Shown here one piece after another: positions 20,555 through 23,617 of a stretch of DNA of 23,617 nt. Position numbers and translations under genes: made by a program. How positions within the stretch are numbered: position 1 is the first letter of the stretch; each line of letters begins with the position of its first letter. Origin of the DNA: CAYLNM01 sp964385045 (lineage in GTDB: Bacteria > Planctomycetota > Phycisphaerae > Phycisphaerales > SM1A02); the NCBI GenBank assembly GCA_964385045.1, contig CAYLNM010000061.1:1-23617 (forward strand), in the 5' to 3' direction. The notes beneath the pieces were generated by a model. That model did no database searches. It had not been told where the DNA came from and saw nothing but the letters and a program-made list of their open reading frames with translations.

Positions 20555-23500
20555 ATGAGCACCGTCCATCGCATCGAGGTCCGTCCCCGTCCCGCCGCCG
20601 GCGATCCCGAGGGGGCCGCCGCCCGCGAGGAGGCCGCCGGCCTTGGACTGCCGGTGCCCGAGGCCGTCGCCTGCACGCACGTCTACCTCGTGGAGGGCGA
20701 GCTGCCGCCGGACGTCGTCGCCCGCATCGCCGAGGAGGTGCTCGCCGACCCGGTCACCCAGGAGGCGGTGGTGGGGGCGTCGCAGGCGACCGGCGACGCG
20801 GTGGTCGAGGTGCACCCGCGGCCCGGCGTCATGGATCCCGAGGCCGAGCCGATCGAGCGGGCGATCGCCGCCCTCGTCGGCACCGAGACACGGGTGCAGA
20901 CCGGACGCCGCTACGACGTCCGCGGCCTCGCGCCCGCCGAGGCCCGCACCTTCGTCGAGCGGTCCCTCGCCAACACCGTCATCCACGCCGTCCACGACGC
21001 TCCGTGGGCGCCGGCGTCGCTGCCGGCGGGCCATCCCCGGCCGGCCGAGACGCACGAGGTCCCGATCACGGAGCTCGACGCCGCGGCCCTCGCGCGGCTC
21101 AGCCGCGAGGCGCACCTCTTCCTCGACGACCACGAGATGGAGGCGCTGCAGGCCCACTACCGGGCCCTCGGCCGCGAGCCGCGCGACATCGAGCTCGAGA
21201 CGCTGGCCCAGACGTGGTCCGAGCACTGCGTCCACAAGACGCTCAAGGCCCGCGTGCGGTTCCACGGGCGGCTGCCCGGCGGCGACCCCGCGGCGCGTCC
21301 GGGGCACGCGGTCGATCCCGACGGCACGATCGTCATCGACAACCTGCTGCGGTCCACCGTCGCCGCGGCCACCCACCGGCTGATGGCGGACGGCGTCGAC
21401 TGGTGCCTCTCGGTGTTCGTCGACAACGCGGGCATCATCGCGTTCGACGAGGAGCACGCGGTCTGCTTCAAGGTCGAGACGCACAACCACCCCTCGGCGA
21501 TCGAGCCCTACGGCGGGGCGGCGACCGGCATCGGCGGCTGCATCCGCGACATCATCGGCACCGGCCTCGCGGCGAAGCCGGTGGCGGCGACCGACGTCTT
21601 CTGCGTTGCGCGGCCCGACCGCTGGGTGCGGCCCGGCGAGGGCGCCGACCCGGTCGGGGACGAGGACCGCGCGGGCGACGGGGCCGGCCCCGACCCGCGC
21701 CGCCCGCTGCCCGCCGGCTGTCTGCATCCGGGCCGGATCCTGCGGCAGGTGGTCGCGGGGGTGCGCGACTACGGCAACCGCATGGGCATCCCCACGCTCA
21801 ACGGAGCGGTGTGGTTCGACGACGACCACGTCGGCAACCCGCTGGTCTTCTGCGGATGCGTGGGGGTGATGCCCCGCGACCGCACGCACGGGGAGCCGCG
21901 GCCGGGCGACCGCATCATCGCCCTCGGCGGACGGACCGGGCGCGACGGCATCCACGGGGCGACCTTCTCCTCGGCCGAGCTCACCGACACGCACGCCGAC
22001 GAGTTCAGCCACGCGGTGCAGATCGGCAACGCGATCACGGAGAAGAAGCTGCTCGACGTCATCCTCGCGGCCCGCGCCGGGGGCGAGGACGGGCGGTGCC
22101 TGTTCCACGCGATCACCGACTGCGGGGCCGGCGGGTTCTCGAGCGCGGTCGGCGAGATGGGCGAGCGGCTCGGGGCGGTGGTCGACCTCGACCGGGCCCC
22201 GACCAAGTACGCCGGCCTCACGCCCACCGAGATCTGGATCAGCGAGGCGCAGGAGCGCATGGTCCTCGCGGTCGCCCCGGACGACGTGCCGGCGCTCGAG
22301 GCCCTCTGCCGCGAGCACGAGGTCGAGCTCTGCGACCTCGGCGTCTTCGGCACCGAGGATCGCGAGCTGATCCTGCGGCACGAGGGCCGCGAGATGGGAC
22401 GTCTCTCGATGGCGTTCCTGCACGACGGACTGCCGATGCCGGAGCGCGAGGCACGGTGGACGCCGCCGGCTGGCGCGGCGGGGCCGGCCGAGTCCACCGC
22501 GGAGGCGGAGGCGGGATCCGCGGGTGAGCCCGCCGCCGCCGACGCCCTGCTCGCGCTGCTCGCCCACCCCAATCTCGCGTCCAAGCACTGGATCATCCGC
22601 CAGTACGACCACGAGGTGCAGGGCGGCAGCGTGATCAAGCCGCTTGTGGGTCCGGGGCAGGACGGACCGTCCGACGCCGCCGTGATCCGTCCGGTGGCGG
22701 ACTCGTGGCAGGGGCTGGGGATCGCCAACGGTCTCGCCACCGGGTTCCGCGCCGATCCCTACCGCATGACGCTCGCCGCGGTGGACGAGTGCGTGCGCAA
22801 CCTCGTGTGCACGGGCGTCGATCCGGATCGGGTGGCGATCCTCGACAACTTCTGCTTCCCGAGCTGCCGGAAGCCCGAGAACCTCGGCGCCCTGGTGCTC
22901 GCGGCCGAGGCGTGCCACGACGCGGCGATCGCGTACCGCACGCCCTTCATCAGCGGCAAGGACTCGCTCAACAACCAGTTCACGACCGAGGACGGCGTCA
23001 CGATCGAGATCCCGCCCACGCTGCTCATCAGCGGCTTCGGGATCGTGCCGGACCTGCACGCCGCGTGCACGATGGACGCCAAGGAGCCGGGCACGCTGCT
23101 CGTCGTGGTGGGCGAGACCCGCGGCGGCCTCGCGGGCACGCACCTGGCGATGCTCGGGATGGCCCCGGCGGGCACGCTGGCGGGCGGGCCCCCCGAGACC
23201 GACCTCGTCGCCGGGCCGCGGCGGGCGCGGGCGGTGCACCGCGCGATCGCCGCCGGCATCGCCCGGTCCGCCCACGACTGCAGCGAGGGCGGGGTGCTCG
23301 TGGCGGCGGCCGAGATGGCGATGGCCGGGCGGCTGGGCCTCGAGCTCGATCTCGCCCTGCTGCCGACGGACGGCGAGCTCGACCCGCTCGAGGAGCGATT
23401 CGCCGAGACGCCGTCCCGCTACCTGCTGGAGGTGGAGCGGCTGCGGCTCGACGAGCTGGACGCCGCGCTCGGCGACGAGCCGTACGCCGTCGTCGGCCGC

Positions 23501-23599
23501 TTCACGGACGATCACGCCGCGGTGCGGGACGCGGCCGCGGGCGTGGACCTGCCCGTCGACGCGCTGCTCGCGGCGTGGCGCGGGACGCTCGACTGGTGA
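20555..23599 (+). CDS. purL: Phosphoribosylformylglycinamidine synthase, PurS-PurL fusion
   Basis: PurL converts FGAR to FGAM in purine synthesis with ATP and ammonia. The protein is 1014 aa, against about 720-760 for stand-alone small PurL. The extra N-terminus holds two PurS-like units (about 5-72 and 82-148), each with a strand like VEVHPRPGVMDPEA and a helix ending in LANTV or LADPV. The synthetase core follows: TLAQTWSEHCVHKT (216-229), KVETHNHPSAIEPYGG (306-321), TGIGGCIRD (324-332), HGATFSS (467-473), DCGAGGFSS (522-530), FISGKDSLNNQF (798-809) and HDCSEGG (907-913). An acidic insert lies near 360-385. There is no C-terminal glutaminase, so a separate PurQ is needed. The ATG at 20555 begins the PurS strand directly; no Shine-Dalgarno is seen, and an in-frame ATG at 20441 adds 38 low-complexity residues. 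Confidence 0.96.
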   Translation: MSTVHRIEVRPRPAAGDPEGAAAREEAAGLGLPVPEAVACTHVYLVEGELPPDVVARIAEEVLADPVTQEAVVGASQATGDAVVEVHPRPGVMDPEAEPIERAIAALVGTETRVQTGRRYDVRGLAPAEARTFVERSLANTVIHAVHDAPWAPASLPAGHPRPAETHEVPITELDAAALARLSREAHLFLDDHEMEALQAHYRALGREPRDIELETLAQTWSEHCVHKTLKARVRFHGRLPGGDPAARPGHAVDPDGTIVIDNLLRSTVAAATHRLMADGVDWCLSVFVDNAGIIAFDEEHAVCFKVETHNHPSAIEPYGGAATGIGGCIRDIIGTGLAAKPVAATDVFCVARPDRWVRPGEGADPVGDEDRAGDGAGPDPRRPLPAGCLHPGRILRQVVAGVRDYGNRMGIPTLNGAVWFDDDHVGNPLVFCGCVGVMPRDRTHGEPRPGDRIIALGGRTGRDGIHGATFSSAELTDTHADEFSHAVQIGNAITEKKLLDVILAARAGGEDGRCLFHAITDCGAGGFSSAVGEMGERLGAVVDLDRAPTKYAGLTPTEIWISEAQERMVLAVAPDDVPALEALCREHEVELCDLGVFGTEDRELILRHEGREMGRLSMAFLHDGLPMPEREARWTPPAGAAGPAESTAEAEAGSAGEPAAADALLALLAHPNLASKHWIIRQYDHEVQGGSVIKPLVGPGQDGPSDAAVIRPVADSWQGLGIANGLATGFRADPYRMTLAAVDECVRNLVCTGVDPDRVAILDNFCFPSCRKPENLGALVLAAEACHDAAIAYRTPFISGKDSLNNQFTTEDGVTIEIPPTLLISGFGIVPDLHAACTMDAKEPGTLLVVVGETRGGLAGTHLAMLGMAPAGTLAGGPPETDLVAGPRRARAVHRAIAAGIARSAHDCSEGGVLVAAAEMAMAGRLGLELDLALLPTDGELDPLEERFAETPSRYLLEVERLRLDELDAALGDEPYAVVGRFTDDHAAVRDAAAGVDLPVDALLAAWRGTLDW

Positions 23600-23617
23600 C
23601 GCCGCCCGCGCCCCCCG

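Noticed and set aside
19862..23515. A 1217-codon open frame on the minus strand
   Set aside because: It is antisense to purL, and its composition is that of a shadow frame with no recognisable domain.

Overview
The window is 23.6 kb of very GC-rich, gene-dense bacterial chromosome. The gene content suggests a member of the Planctomycetota, probably Phycisphaerae-like: paired ClpP genes, a PurS-PurL fusion, an FHA-GAF histidine kinase, and large secreted proteins of unknown family beside housekeeping genes. That placement is an inference from gene style, not from a marker search. I see no insertion sequence, phage gene, tRNA, rRNA or CRISPR array, so this looks like core chromosome containing some lineage-specific genes.

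Layout: (1) 114-1307 (+), a RibBA-type riboflavin gene whose GTP cyclohydrolase II half has lost all its zinc cysteines. It is followed by a 483-nt non-coding stretch with a very good C(UUCG)G terminator and a possible small RNA. (2) 3318-1791 (-), two adjacent clpP genes. The first has a full Ser-His-Asp triad and the second has Ser-His-Asn. (3) 3610-4275 (+), a cytochrome P460-type lipoprotein. (4) 9334-4315 (-), a tightly packed run: HtrA protease, an oligopeptide-type ABC ATPase, thymidylate synthase and an FHA-GAF histidine kinase. The first three overlap each other and the kinase follows after 21 bp. (5) 10644-9622 (-), panB. (6) 16280-10853 (-), two large paralogous secreted helical proteins (869 and 848 aa), each an internal duplication. 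(7) 17570-16476 (-), a ThiF/MoeB-family adenylyltransferase. (8) 18747-17703 (-), rpsL-rpsG with a recognisable promoter, a long structured spacer and a hairpin terminator, but no fusA next to them. (9) 20177-18930 (-), a secreted PNGase F-fold protein lacking two of the three catalytic acids. (10) 20555-23599 (+), purL with two PurS-like units fused at its N-terminus.

How the parts fit: most genes are independent housekeeping functions (riboflavin, pantothenate, dTMP and purine synthesis, ribosome, proteolysis). Envelope functions are well represented: HtrA, the P460 lipoprotein, the PNGase F-like protein and the two paralogues. The best candidate for something undescribed is the pair of repeat proteins at 10853-16280. 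Both contain two copies of a roughly 360-residue helical module, and each module carries several short motifs resembling the LTxxQ motifs of the Spy/CpxP periplasmic chaperones. The second theme is enzymes with missing catalytic residues: RibBA, the second ClpP and the PNGase F-like protein.
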